Source of the DNA: Anaeromyces robustus
Taxonomy: Eukaryota; Neocallimastigomycota; Neocallimastigomycetes; Neocallimastigales; Neocallimastigaceae
Assembly: GCA_002104895.1 (NCBI GenBank)
Contig: MCFG01000145.1
Coordinates: 1-64,000, forward strand
Length of the DNA stretch: 64,000 nt
Reading direction: 5' to 3'
Every line of letters starts with the position of its first letter. Position 1 is the first letter of the stretch. Of this stretch, positions 1 through 16,718 are shown one piece after another. The notes below the pieces were generated by a model. That model worked only from the letters and a program-made list of their open reading frames with translations, had not been told where the DNA came from and ran no database searches. Made by a program: the position numbers and the translations under genes.

Positions 1-102
1 TCTTGTGAACATTGGTTTACTCCCTTTTCAGTGATTTATGCTATTTCTCAAATTCGTTGTTTTAATAAGTGGAAAAAATCTTCTTGTATTATTAATAAAT
101 AG
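1..102 (+). other. Possible 3' end of an ORF cut by the window edge
   Basis: Frame 1 is open from the first base to a TAG at 100-102, giving 33 codons with a mixed, non-homopolymeric composition (it contains HWFTPFSVIYAISQIRC). This is more protein-like than the AT-rich sequence that follows. It could be the C-terminus of a gene or of a transposon protein that begins upstream of the window. No family was recognised, and 33 codons is too short to be sure it is coding. Confidence 0.2.
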
Positions 103-4593
<4,491 letters not shown>

Positions 4594-5286
4594 AAAATAA
4601 AAAGTATACCATTAAAAAAAAGGCGAAGAAATATATATAATAAGAAAAAAAATTTATATTATTTTAATATTATGATGATGGAATTTAATATATATAAATA
4701 AAAGTTTTAATTGAAATATTCATTTATTATTATTAAATTTAATGGTTTTCATTGAAGATATTATATAATATATAAAAATATAATAAATTCTTTTTATAAA
4801 ATATTTATATATATAAATAAATTTCTAAATATTACTTAATTTTGATAGTATCAATGAAATAAAAATTATTATGAAAGGTTTGTTATTAAAATACATTTTA
4901 AAACGTGGTATATAATAGATTTTTATTTTAATATCATATACAACATTAAAAGTAATATATTTTCGTTATCTTATTATTCCTAATATATATATATTTATTA
5001 TTATTATTTTTTTTTTATATATTAAATATATTTGTATATCATTTTGTGATATTTTAATAAAAAAAGATTTTTGTTATAATATTATTATTGTAAATAATAA
5101 AAGTTTATTTTTTATAATAAAAGAAATAAAAAATGTAATTTTTGAATTATTAAAGTTTTTAAATTTTCAAGTTTTTTATTTAATAAATAAATCAATAATT
5201 TTTTCATACTGAAAAGCAATCTTATATAATTTTATATTTTATATAGTTTGTATTCATAAACTATAAAAATTATAATAAGCATTTAA

Positions 5287-5288
5287 TA

Positions 5289-5343
<55 letters not shown>
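5287..5343. repeat. (TA)n followed by poly-T
   Basis: About 12 TA units running directly into about 33 T. Simple sequence with no sign of target duplications around it. Confidence 0.85.
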
Positions 5344-5350
<7 letters not shown>

Positions 5351-5506
5351 AAATTCGTCATACATATTTAAAAAAAAAGAAAGAATATATATATAACATT
5401 CAATGTTATTTTATTTAATTAAACTGACATTACCAAGTTTTTATTATTATATAAAAATTAGTTATATTTATTTAAAAAAGTTTTTTTGTTTCAAATATAT
5501 ATATAT

Positions 5507-5683
5507 AAATTATTATAAATGGACTAGTTCTATGTTAAAATGATTATTTTTATATGAATAAATAGTTTAAAGTTTCTAATCATTAATTTATAAATTATTA
5601 TAAATGGACTAGTTCTATGTTAAATAAAAATGATATTATTTTTATATGAATAAATAGTTTAAAGTTTCTAATCATCAATTTAA
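5507..5683. repeat. Tandem duplication, two ~85-93 bp copies
   Basis: The block containing ATAAATGGACTAGTTCTATG and TAAAGTTTCTAATCAT occurs twice head to tail, at about 5507-5590 and 5591-5683. The second copy carries a few extra bases in the middle. The copies are otherwise nearly identical, so the duplication looks recent. Confidence 0.9.
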
Positions 5684-6391
5684 AATTATATAGAGTATAA
5701 ATAATGTATATAGATTAAATATGCGCATATAAGATTTAAAAAATGTTTTTTTTTTTATTTATTAAAAAAAAAAAAAAATATTATATACATATTTAAAAAA
5801 AAGGTATTTTTTTATTTATTAAATATTATTTTCTCTTTTTCTTTTAATAATATATTTTGGTAAATATAATATAATAAGTTAAATCATATTTTTTATTTTC
5901 GATATAGGTATTCTCTATTTTTTTTTTTTTTTTTATTTGTACATTTTAATTAATATATTTATTGAAATAAAAAAATAATATTTACACATAAAATAAAAAA
6001 TATAATATACAAAATTTTTTTTAATAATAATTTTTTTTTTATTATTTCTATACAATTAGAGATTGAATATATATAATATAAGTTGTATTTTACATATTTC
6101 TTTAAGAATATTAAAGTTTATTAAATATTGAATGTTTAATTAAATTTTTTTTTTTTTTTTTTTTATGGCACACAATTTGTACGTCAACTTTATTGAATTT
6201 AAATATTAAAATACATGAATCATAAAAAAAACACATAATGAAAAAAAATGATACTAAAAAAAATAAAAACCAGTAAAATATTATAGATAATAATAGATAA
6301 TACTGGAGGAAAAAAAGAAGTATAATAATATTTAAAAACAATAAATCCATACAGCCCTTAATTCTAAATATAGAATTAAAGTAAAATTGAT

Positions 6392-6853
6392 CTATCCTAT
6401 TCCACTAGGGTCGGAAATAGGATCGGCATTTGCCCTACTAGGCTGTCCTACTGTGTTATCAGCATTGACGTTCCTGGAGAGGTTGGTTTTAAATTTATTG
6501 AATAATATATGTTGTCTTTTACAGACAACAGGCATGATATCATTCAATAGAGCCGCAGATCGCAACAAGAATGGGGATTTTGAATAAGTACCAGATTCAG
6601 TCTGACACTTAAACAAACATTCCCATTCCTTTTTGTATGGACTATTGTTAATTCTATCACTAAAACCATAATCTCTACCACCAATTAAAAAAATATATAT
6701 TCTATACCTATTAACTATTTTTTTACTACCTAATATATCTATATTACTTATACTATTATTACTACTTTTATAACCCTTAACAATATTATTTATTCTATTA
6801 TCCACACGTTTAATTAAACAAAAAAAAAAAAAAACAAAAAAACAAAAAAACAA
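6392..6853 (-). pseudogene. Orphan ORF remnant, probably from a mobile element
   Basis: A 153-codon minus-strand ORF. Its C-terminal ~95 residues are compositionally ordinary protein (for example KKEWECLFKCQTESGTYSKS), encoded by DNA at 6392-6670 with far more G and C than anything nearby. The N-terminal part (6671-6853) is low-complexity and starts in an A-rich tract, so the true start is unclear. No domain was recognised. The composition jump and lack of neighbouring exons suggest a fragment of a transposon or other inserted DNA; an exon of a real gene is less likely. The overlapping plus-strand ORF at 6387-6587 is a shadow. Confidence 0.4.
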
Positions 6854-7204
6854 TAAAAAATAAAATAAAAATAAAAAAATAAAAGAATAAAATGAAAACT
6901 TTAACTAATAATAATTAGAAAAATTTTTGATAATGATTATTTATTAATATTAGTTTATTTAAAAACAAATTTATATTTATATATAATGATAATTATATAT
7001 ATAATAAAATATAAGTTAAAAACAAAAAAAAAAAAATATAATTAATTGAATATAAATAAATTATTGATAATTAAAAAATTTTAGAGTAAAAAATTTTAGA
7101 GATATTTTGGTTTATATATATATATATAAAGTTAATATAAAAAAAAAATTCTTTCTTCTTCTTCTTCTTCTTTTATTTTTATTTAATTTAATTTAATTTA
7201 ATTT
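6854..7204. other. 3' flank of the zinc-finger gene
   Basis: AT-rich sequence with TA runs and a TTC-rich patch at 7150-7172. No gene seen. Confidence 0.5.
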
Positions 7205-10200
7205 TTACTTTCTTGATCTTTCTTTTCTTCTTCTTTCTTCTTCCTTTTTTTTTCTTCGCTCTAATTTTTTAGCCTTTTCTTCTTGGGCTTTTTTCATAAC
7301 TTCCTTATAATATTCAGTTTCACCACATGGACTACGACGTACATGACGATCTCTATGATCACTACGTGTAAATCCAAGACCACAAATTTCACATTTATAT
7401 GGATTTTCACCTGTATGAATACGACGATGACGAATTAAATCATATTTACGAGAAAATGTTTTTTTACAAATATCACATTCACATTCTGGATCATATGGTC
7501 TATTATTTCTTTTAGTTCTAGTTGATTTATTTATTTTCTGTAATGATGTAGACTTTTTTCCTGATTTCTTTTCTTCTTTTTCATTTTTATCCTTGTTTTG
7601 TTTCTTTTTATCTTTTACCTTTTCTTTATTATTTGTTATCTTTCTTTTTTTAATTTTTCTTTTGGAAGTATTTTCATTATTTTCAATTATATCTTCTTCT
7701 TCACGATTTCTTTTAACCTTAATAGGTTGAACGGGATCCAAAACCATGCTTTCATCGTCACTAATTGTGACAGTATCATCAAGTTGAAAATGTTTTTCCT
7801 TCTTAGATTTTGGTTTTTTTGTTTTCCTAAGAGTTTTAACTTTTCCATCTCTCTTTCCATTCATTGTTTTTGCAACAATATTTATTGTAAAATTGTTCTT
7901 CTTAATTTCCTTTACATTATTTTCTTTTTTATTATCTTCTTTTTTATGAATTATTTCTACTACCTCAACATCATCATTATTAATTTCTTTGGAGTTTATT
8001 TCTATTAATTTAATATCTTTATTATTATTTATTTTTCCAGAGTTTATTTCTATTATTTCAATATCATCATCATTTCTTATTTTTCCAGAGTCTATTTCTA
8101 TTACTTCAACTTTTTTATTATTATTTATTTCTTTTTTATTTTTACAAGTCTTTAATACTTTTGTATTATCACTCATTTTTTTATTTTTTACATTCTTAAC
8201 TTTTTTTTCTTCTCCGTTTATAATTTTTTCATTAATTTTAATTTCATTACTTTCATTACTTGCCTTAATATTATTATTATTATTATTATTAGTATCAAAA
8301 TGATTTTCATTATAATTTGATTTTGATGATGATATATTATCATTAGTTTTCTTAATGATATTTTCTAATTTCATGGAAGGTAAAATATTTTTATTATTTT
8401 TTCTTAATGAAACTTTATTACTTCTTTTATGATTTTGAGCAGACTTTTCATCTATATTAGTTTTTATTTTATTATGAACTGAGATAATAAAATCATTTAT
8501 ATTAATGATTTCTTTTGAATTATTTTTAATATTATTTTCAATATTTGTATTTTTAATATCTTTTAATATAGCTACAGTATCATCTTTAAACTTTTCTATT
8601 GAAGCATTTATCTTATTATTTATAGTATTACTTTCTTTAATATTCGATTTCTTATTTAAATCTGTAACATATCTACATTTTCGAATCTTAATCTGATCAT
8701 TAATATCAAACTTAATATCCAATTCTTTATTAGGTTTATTAGAGGATTTATTATATTTTTCTATTTCTACTTTTTTAGATTTTTTAATTTGTTCTTGTTT
8801 AATTTCTATTTTTTCAGATGTTTTAACTTGTGGTTGAATTTCCATTTTTTCAGATTTTTTAATTTGTTCTATTTTTATTTCCTTTTCTTCAAAATTTCCT
8901 TTTTGTTCTTGTTGCTTTGTTTCTTTCTTTTCTTCAAAATTTTCATTTTGTTCTTGTTGTTTTGTTTCTTCCTTTTCTTCAAATATTTTTATCGATTTTT
9001 GTTGTTTTATTTCTCCTTCCTTAGATTTTCCCTCTTTTTCAAAATTACCCTTTTGCTCTTGTTGTTTCGTTTCTTCCTTTTCTTCGGATATTTTTATCGA
9101 TTTTTGTTGTTTTATTTCTCCTTTTTTATATTTTTCCTCTTTTTCAAAATTTCCCTTTTGTTCATGTTGTTTTGTTCCTTTCTTTTCAAGTTTTTTAATT
9201 TGTTTCTGCTTTGTTTCCTTTTTTTCAGAATTTTCCTCATTCTCAAAATTTAAAATTTGTTCATATTGTTTTATTTCCTCTTTTTTTAATTTCTTTCCAG
9301 TTTTAGATTTTTCAGATTTTCCTAGTTTTCTTTCCCTTTTTTTAGATTTTTCAATTTTTTCTTGTTTTTTATTAACATTTACAAATAATTTGGAAGTAAA
9401 AACATTAATGTTAGGATTCTTCATGTAATCAAACTTGTCATTCTTATTATTATTACTCATATCTATAAAATTTATCTTAAATGAATTCTTTTTTATACCT
9501 TTATAATTATTATTATTATTGTTATTGTTTTCTTTTGATTTATTTTGAGATTGTGTTGTAGGTAATGATTCAGTAACTTCTTTAGATATAGCTTTTAATG
9601 AAATACAAATTGGGGTATTTGAATTCAATTGTTGACTCTTTTTAGTTATATTATTTAAATTATTATTATTATTATTAATATTAATATTATTATTATTGCT
9701 TTTGTATGAGGAGAAAATTGAATTTTCTTCTTGAACTGATGGATTACTAAAAATAGTATTAAGTGTAGTGGTAGTGGATGTAGTAGTACTAGTTATATTA
9801 TCAAAAAATGATGTATACAAAGAAGTATTTTGTTTTATTATTTTATTACAAGGATAATTATAGGATGTATTAGTAGTATTAACACTTGGACTTGTTGGTG
9901 ATGGAATAGAATCATTCGTAATCGCTAAATTTGGAATACCTTCAGTGAAATACATATTCGTATCAATATCGCTGAAAGCATTATCATTAAGGTAACAATG
10001 CATTAATGAATCACTATTGGATTCTTTCATTGGTAATTCATTAATTGGTTCTGACTTTATTAAAGTTGTTTCTGATAAACCATTGGGTGTATCAATATTA
10101 TTATTCTTTATAATATTACTATTAAATTCCAACGCATTATTTTTATAAATAGATGGAACCATTGGATTTTTTTCATTTGTAGGTGTTAAAAGTATAGGAC

Positions 10201-11461
10201 CCATACTATTTATAACTACTGGTGAAGGTGAAACAGTGGTGTTGTTAGATGAAGGTATAATAATACTTAATTTATTTTTTCCATTTTTATTTCCATATAA
10301 ATTAGAATGAGAATTCATATCAGTTGGAGAGGAAGAAGCAATAGGAGTAGATGGATTATTGATAGCATTAGAATTATTGACATTTGTAGTAGCAGTAGTA
10401 GTAGAAGAAGAAGAAGAAGAAGAAGCAAAGGAAGAATGAGAGTTCACTGGTGAGGTAACATTATTTGGAGCAAAGAATAATGGTTGAATTGGATTTGGAT
10501 GGTAGTTAATAGTAGTAAATGAAGATGATGGAAGTGGTGTCATTGGGAGATTTGTAGAAGGTGATGGAAATGTAGTATTTAATGGTAAAAATTTATTTTC
10601 AGTATATGGATAATCGTTTAAATAAGATACTGGAGATTGCACAACAGTTTCATTAACATAAGATGAAGTTGAATAATTTAAAGGATTTTGACTTGTTCCA
10701 AATGAAGAATGACTTTTAACAATAGGAGTTGTAATTGGAGTTGTAATTGGAGTTGCAATTGGAGCTGTATTTGGTGTTGTATTTATAATATTAGGGATAG
10801 AATAAGTACTGATTATTGTACTATTAGTATTTGAATTAATTACAGCATTTGATTCTATAGATGGTACAGATGGAATAAAACCTCTTAAATAAGTTGAATT
10901 TGTAGTATTTTGGTTTGAACTAGTATTAAGATTAACATAATCATTAGAGATAACCATAATTGTATTAGGGGAAGGTTCATTTACAGCAGATGTTATATTC
11001 ATATTTTCATTAATAATAGATGGAAATTTATTATCGTTCATACCATTATTATAATTAATACATGGTGAAGGATAAGGTCTTACAGGTAATACATTATTAT
11101 TAAATGGAGAATTCATTTGTTCTTTTATGATAGGATAATTATTCATAGAATTAGGTTCTACTATAAATTTTTGATTTCTAGTTGTCGCTGATTCAACTGG
11201 AGAATTAATAACATTTACGTTATTTATATTAATTTTATTATCAATATATAAATTAGTATTGGAAGTAGTAGTAGTTTGTGATTTTATATTATCTTTTGAG
11301 CCCAAATTTAAATTAGGATCATAGACTAAAGAATTCATATTTATGAATTCATTTTGATCAATGTATTTCGTGTCTACCAATGGTTTGGAATAATAATATG
11401 GAGGGGAAGGTAAATTGCTATTTAGAGCTTTATAGTTATTAGAATTTTCAATTGTGCTCAT
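7205..11461 (-). CDS. Large C2H2 zinc-finger protein, probable transcription factor
   Basis: Single uninterrupted ORF of 1418 codons starting at ATG 11461. Residues 1-~640 are Ser/Thr/Asn/Pro-rich and look disordered, as in activation regions. Residues ~720-900 are a charged Lys/Glu/Gln region with degenerate repeats around KQQEQ and [11 protein letters not shown]. Residues ~1115-1172 hold four SUMO-interaction-like cores (VEVIEI, IEIIEI, IKLIEI, VEVVEI). Two zinc fingers lie at ~1325-1375: CDIC-x12-H-x3-H, then CEIC-x12-H-x5-C, the last ligand being Cys. They are joined by HTGENPY, close to the TGEKPY linker. A basic helix ([17 protein letters not shown]) ends the protein. Finger helices RKYDLIR and RSDHRDR resemble those of Crz1-like fungal regulators, but the rest is too diverged to name an orthologue. 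A nuclear DNA-binding role is expected; targets are unknown. Confidence 0.85.
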   Translation of the reverse strand: MSTIENSNNYKALNSNLPSPPYYYSKPLVDTKYIDQNEFINMNSLVYDPNLNLGSKDNIKSQTTTTSNTNLYIDNKININNVNVINSPVESATTRNQKFIVEPNSMNNYPIIKEQMNSPFNNNVLPVRPYPSPCINYNNGMNDNKFPSIINENMNITSAVNEPSPNTIMVISNDYVNLNTSSNQNTTNSTYLRGFIPSVPSIESNAVINSNTNSTIISTYSIPNIINTTPNTAPIATPITTPITTPIVKSHSSFGTSQNPLNYSTSSYVNETVVQSPVSYLNDYPYTENKFLPLNTTFPSPSTNLPMTPLPSSSFTTINYHPNPIQPLFFAPNNVTSPVNSHSSFASSSSSSSTTTATTNVNNSNAINNPSTPIASSSPTDMNSHSNLYGNKNGKNKLSIIIPSSNNTTVSPSPVVINSMGPILLTPTNEKNPMVPSIYKNNALEFNSNIIKNNNIDTPNGLSETTLIKSEPINELPMKESNSDSLMHCYLNDNAFSDIDTNMYFTEGIPNLAITNDSIPSPTSPSVNTTNTSYNYPCNKIIKQNTSLYTSFFDNITSTTTSTTTTLNTIFSNPSVQEENSIFSSYKSNNNNININNNNNNLNNITKKSQQLNSNTPICISLKAISKEVTESLPTTQSQNKSKENNNNNNNNYKGIKKNSFKINFIDMSNNNKNDKFDYMKNPNINVFTSKLFVNVNKKQEKIEKSKKRERKLGKSEKSKTGKKLKKEEIKQYEQILNFENEENSEKKETKQKQIKKLEKKGTKQHEQKGNFEKEEKYKKGEIKQQKSIKISEEKEETKQQEQKGNFEKEGKSKEGEIKQQKSIKIFEEKEETKQQEQNENFEEKKETKQQEQKGNFEEKEIKIEQIKKSEKMEIQPQVKTSEKIEIKQEQIKKSKKVEIEKYNKSSNKPNKELDIKFDINDQIKIRKCRYVTDLNKKSNIKESNTINNKINASIEKFKDDTVAILKDIKNTNIENNIKNNSKEIININDFIISVHNKIKTNIDEKSAQNHKRSNKVSLRKNNKNILPSMKLENIIKKTNDNISSSKSNYNENHFDTNNNNNNNIKASNESNEIKINEKIINGEEKKVKNVKNKKMSDNTKVLKTCKNKKEINNNKKVEVIEIDSGKIRNDDDIEIIEINSGKINNNKDIKLIEINSKEINNDDVEVVEIIHKKEDNKKENNVKEIKKNNFTINIVAKTMNGKRDGKVKTLRKTKKPKSKKEKHFQLDDTVTISDDESMVLDPVQPIKVKRNREEEDIIENNENTSKRKIKKRKITNNKEKVKDKKKQNKDKNEKEEKKSGKKSTSLQKINKSTRTKRNNRPYDPECECDICKKTFSRKYDLIRHRRIHTGENPYKCEICGLGFTRSDHRDRHVRRSPCGETEYYKEVMKKAQEEKAKKLERRKKKEEERRRKERSRK

Positions 11462-13683
11462 TTTTTTTATATAATATTTATTACAATATTAATATTATTA
11501 AAATTTTAAAAGAAATTTTTTAAAAAGAAATAAGTATTTTTTTTTAAATCAAAATATTTAAATAATAAAAAATCTTATTATATAAAACTAAATAAGAAAA
11601 AGTGGATATAATTATAAATTTGTTATTTATATATTATTTTTATATTATTATATTGTCTTTTTATTATTATTAATATTTATTTATTTAAAATAATCAACTA
11701 AATGTTATTTTTAATTTATTTATTATCTATTTCTTCTGAAATTTTTATGAAAGATTATAAAAAAACTAATTTGTCTAATCTATAAAATATTAAATAATAT
11801 TTAAAAAAATTGTAATGGTATCAAATTTTTACAAAAAAAGAAAACAAAAAAAAAAAAAAAAGATTATATACAGAAATTATTATAAATATAAATAAATGTT
11901 TTAAATCAAAAGTTTAATTTTAAGGTTAAATAATTTATCCTTTTTATATACTATATAAAAAAAATAATAAAATTTAGCAATAAATTTTATCTTTTTTATA
12001 TGTTATATATAAAAATTATAAAATAAGATAGTAATTATATTTTTATTAATAATTTTAGTAAATTAAAAAAAAAAGTGTAAAATACAAAGGACTTTTTTAA
12101 TCTTTTTATATTTTTCCTTTTATTATAACAATAAAAAAAAAAAAAACTTTAATTATATATAAATTAATAAATTAAAAAAATAATTATTTTATATATATTA
12201 TATATTATTTTAATTACGTAATAATATAATAAGTGTAATCATAATTTTTCTTTAATGTTTGTCTAAATTTTTTTTTTTATTTATTTTATCTTCTTTTTTG
12301 TAAATTATTTTTTTTAAATAAAAACAAAAATTAATTTAAAATGAAAAAAAGATAATGATTTTTGTAATACCTAAGGTAGAATCCATTTAATTTAAATATA
12401 TTATTATATATTGTATAATATATTATGTGACGATATTTTAATTTTATTAATAATATATTATTAAATTTGTGTAATCTTAAAAATTTAATATGTATACAGA
12501 ATAAATCTCTAATATACTAAAAAATTAAATTAAACCAATTAGGTTTAAGTTTTAAACTTTATTTTATAATAAAATGAAATTATTTAAATTATTTATATAT
12601 ATAAAGTATAATATATATAATTTATATTAATTTTTTATTTTAATACTATTAAAATGTTATTAATATTATTAATATTATTAATATTATAATGATAATAAAT
12701 GACTATATTCTTTAATATATTTATGGCTAAAATGTAAAAAAGAGTCATTTTTATTAAAATTAAACAAAAAATTTTTTTTTTACTTTTTAATTTTATATTT
12801 ATTTTCTATGTTTTATTTTTAATTTTCTTTTATTTATAACTTTTTAAATTTATATTCTTTTTTAAATTTAGTTCTGTTATATAAAATTGTATAATATTTA
12901 TATTTAATTATTTTAAAAAATGTATTACTTTTAAAAACTTAATTTAAATTAAAAGAAAACCAGTAATTTTTATATAAAATAAGATAAAACATTGGAAACT
13001 AGGTTTAAATAAATTTAAATATGAATACATAATTGATTATGTGTTTCGATGTATATATTAATATGTATATTTAATTATTTATTAGATCATATTTAAAAAA
13101 GTTTATTATTTTAATAGGGTAAAAAAAAAAAAAAAAAAAAAAAAGGGAAAATTACATAATGGAGATAAATATGTACTAATAATTAAATAAAATATAATAT
13201 TTAATATAAAAAATTTTTTATAGATAATTAGTATTTTATTACTATATTATAATTCATTATATTATATTTCTTAGTTTATTTTTTGATTATTTCATTTTTT
13301 TATGTATATGAAGCATAAAACTTTCATTTAAAAAAAGTAAAAAAAAAAACAAAAAAAAAAAAACAAAAAAAAACCTCTTTGTATTTCTTACTTCATTTTA
13401 TTATTTCAATATATAATAACTAATATATTATTTAATAAAGAAATTTATTAATATATTATTTAATTAGAAATTATTAAATAAGAATAAAATAAAAACTTTA
13501 AATTAAAGTTACAATAATTGAAACCATAGAGATACAATAACTAGCCTATCCCTTTGTATTCATTAAATTATATATTAAATGTTATTTTTTGATTTTGGAT
13601 AAAATATTAAATATTAAATAAAATAAAAAATTTTTTCCTGAACAAATATAAAAAGTTTTTTTTATATTTAAAAAAAAAAAAGA

Positions 13684-13760
13684 TCAATGATATTATAAAA
13701 CCTTTTTTTTGTTTTAGTATTTGATATTATAAAACCTTTTTTTCTTTGTCTTAGTATTAA
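13684..13760. repeat. Short tandem duplication (~37 bp x 2)
   Basis: GATATTATAAAACC followed by a T-run and TTAGTATT occurs twice head to tail, with small differences in the T-run. Confidence 0.8.
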
Positions 13761-16210
13761 TAACTTTTAAACTGCCTATAATATATAAAAAATGTTTACT
13801 AAAAGTTAATTCATGATCATTTTATGTTAAATTATACATTTTTAATGTATATTATTTTTATATAACATTGATATAAAAAAAGAACATGTTAATTAATAAT
13901 AATATACGTAAAATTAATATCATTTATATATTATAATTATAAATAATATATATAATTATATTATTATTAAAATACATATAATTATAATTATTCTTTTATT
14001 TAATTTTAATTTCTATTTGTTTCATTAAATATTTTTTTTTCTTTTTCTTTTTTAACATAAACATTTATTTCAATTAAAAAGGTCCCTTATATATTAAAAC
14101 AATCCAATATTCATATATTAACTATATATTGCTATATATGCATTATGTATTTATTTTGTATATTTTTTATATTTGGAATGAATATCTTAATTCTATATAT
14201 TTATATTGTGTATAAAATTGTGTAAGATTAAAATTATAATTAAATTTTTGAAGTAATTTTTAAATTTTGTTCTATTTTTTAATTAAAGTTCAAAAATAGT
14301 TTAATTAAAGAAAACTATCTTCCAAGACTAAAAATGTTTGGTTTAACACATAAATTAAAAGATAAAAAGTAGAAAAATAATAAATTAACTTTTTTTACAA
14401 CATGATTAGAAAAAAAAATCAACACTTGTAATAATTATAATAATAATAATAAAAAAAAAATAGTTAATTAATACTTCAAATAAAAAAAAATTTTTTTTTA
14501 GTTGAATTGATTACAATGATTAATATAAAAATTAATTAATTTCATTAATTTTAAGAAATAATTTATTAATGTATAATAATAATAATATCATTCTTTATCA
14601 TAACATTTATGATTAAATAAAAATAATATTTAATATTATGATATGTTGTTAGTATAGAAATATTTAAAAAGCAGTATTACTTTAACTGCCTTTAATTATA
14701 TATGTTATATATTGTTTTTAGATATTTTTTAAATTCATTGATGTTCTTGTCACGTTAAACCCATTTTTTGTTATAATAATTAATAAATAATTATTTGATG
14801 GTAAAGTTATTTAAACTACTTTCTATTTGTTTGTTTCTATATTTATTTAATTATTTATTAATTAATTATTTATTTATATTATTCACTTTTAATTATAATT
14901 AAATATTTTTTTAATTTAAAAAATTTTAATATATAATACAAAGAATTCTATCAAGAAATAAATAATATATTAATATATTAAAATATATGTACAGAATAAT
15001 TGAACAATATATATGATATATATTAATAATATTAATTCTAATATATTATTAGGTTAATTCATTTATTATTAAATATTAATAATATATATTGTAGAATATA
15101 TTATTAAATAATAATACATATATTAAAATATATATATATAAATTATTAATATATATATCATTTTGAAACAAGTCATTAAAAGAAAAATTATAAACACAAA
15201 AAATAAAAAGAAAAAAAAAATTTTTTTTTTCCATATTTCTATTTAATTTCCTAAAATAAATAAAGTCTCGATTTTTAGTCTTTTTCCAATTTATTTTTAA
15301 TTATTTTTCTTTTTCTATTTTACTATATTTATCTATAAATTTAAAACTAATTTAAAAAAAGAAAATAAAATTTATTAAAAAATAATTAATAATTATTAAA
15401 ACATTAAACATTCCATCATTCAATATAATAATTACATAATAAATCATTAAACATTCTGATAAATATTTCAAAGTTTTATAATAAAGTTTGTATTAACCGG
15501 AAGTAATGTTATTTTTTAAGTTTATATTTAAATTTATATTTTATTATCCATCATTCATATAAAACATTGATATTATGGCTACTTCTTTTTTTTTTTTTTC
15601 ATATTTATACCATTATATTTAATTATTAATAATTAAATAATAAATAAAATATGAATGAATTTTAAATAGTTAATAATAAACATTAAATATTATTATTTTA
15701 TATAAAGTAATTAATAAAAGGTCATTTTATCATATCTTTTTATATATATATTTTGTTTTACTTTGTTATGTTTTGTTTATTTGATATATAATTACGAATC
15801 GAATAATTCAATAATACCAAGAATATTTAATTTATAATTAATTATTTTGTTTTTAATAGTATTATGAATAATAATAATATAATTATTATTAATAAAACTT
15901 TTATATATAAAATTATTTATATACAAATGAAAAAGCAATGTATTGTTTATATTTAATTATATATAGCGATTATATTAAATATTATATTTTTTTAAATAAA
16001 TTTTTAATTATAATAATAATTATATATATTTATAATTAGGGATTAATAATTATTAATAATTAAGGTTATTATAGATTATAAATATTAATTTTTTTTCCGA
16101 AAAATCCCTTCCTACGGATAAATTAAAAATGCGATTGTTTTTTAATAAATAGCCTCATTTAAAAAATTTTTATTAATAAAATTTTAGTAAAAATACAAGA
16201 TAATTAAATA

Positions 16211-16290
16211 TAAGCCACAATGCCATTTCATATTCTTCCAAAAGAGGTTTGACAATGATAATGGTAGTGGCTGGCTATGCCATTACCAAA
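16211..16290. other. GC-richer patch with two mutually exclusive hairpins
   Basis: AGCCAC at 16213-16218 can pair with GTGGCT at 16267-16272, with extra pairing between nearby CCATT and AATGG. Alternatively GGTAGTGGC at 16263-16271 can pair with GCCATTACC at 16279-16287 (one G-T mismatch). The two folds share GGTAGTGGC and cannot form together. It could be a structured RNA or a transposon-end remnant; no RNA family was recognised. Confidence 0.35.
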
Positions 16291-16686
16291 TAAGTAAACA
16301 TAATTAATATTTAACTATTATAAAATAACTTTTTTTTTATTATTATTGTTGTTTTTGTATTTATAAATTTTAATTATAATATTTTAAATTAAATTATATA
16401 ATTTAAAGTAATAATGAATAATTAATAAAAATAATTATTCACAATTATTCCTGATATTAAAAGAAATATAAAAAAGTTGAGACAGATAGAAAAACAAGAA
16501 TTAAGTTATAAAAGTGGTTATATTAATATTTATTTTAACTAAATCAGAGAAGTATAATAAATTATAGAATTTTATATACAAAAATGTATTGAAAATAATA
16601 TTTATTAAAAAATATTATTACTTAATTATTATTTAATATATTTTCTTGAACAAAGTTATTAATTATTATTAAGTGAATTAGGTCCT

Positions 16687-16718
<32 letters not shown>

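Larger units (their letters stand above)
4613..6391. other. Intergenic region upstream of the receptor
   Basis: Very AT-rich. It should carry the receptor's promoter and perhaps a missed first exon on the minus strand, but no clear signal peptide or splice donor could be picked out. It contains a TA/poly-T tract and a tandem duplication, both listed separately. Confidence 0.4.

Noticed and set aside
6387-6587. Plus-strand 66-aa ORF
   Set aside because: Shadow of the minus-strand ORF, which has more protein-like composition.
7598-9253. Several Phe/Ile-rich plus-strand ORFs
   Set aside because: Antisense shadows of the Lys/Glu-rich part of the zinc-finger gene.
16221-16253. Short ORF MPFHILPKEV recalling the start of an F-box protein
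   Set aside because: It stops after ten codons and no splice-consistent continuation was found.
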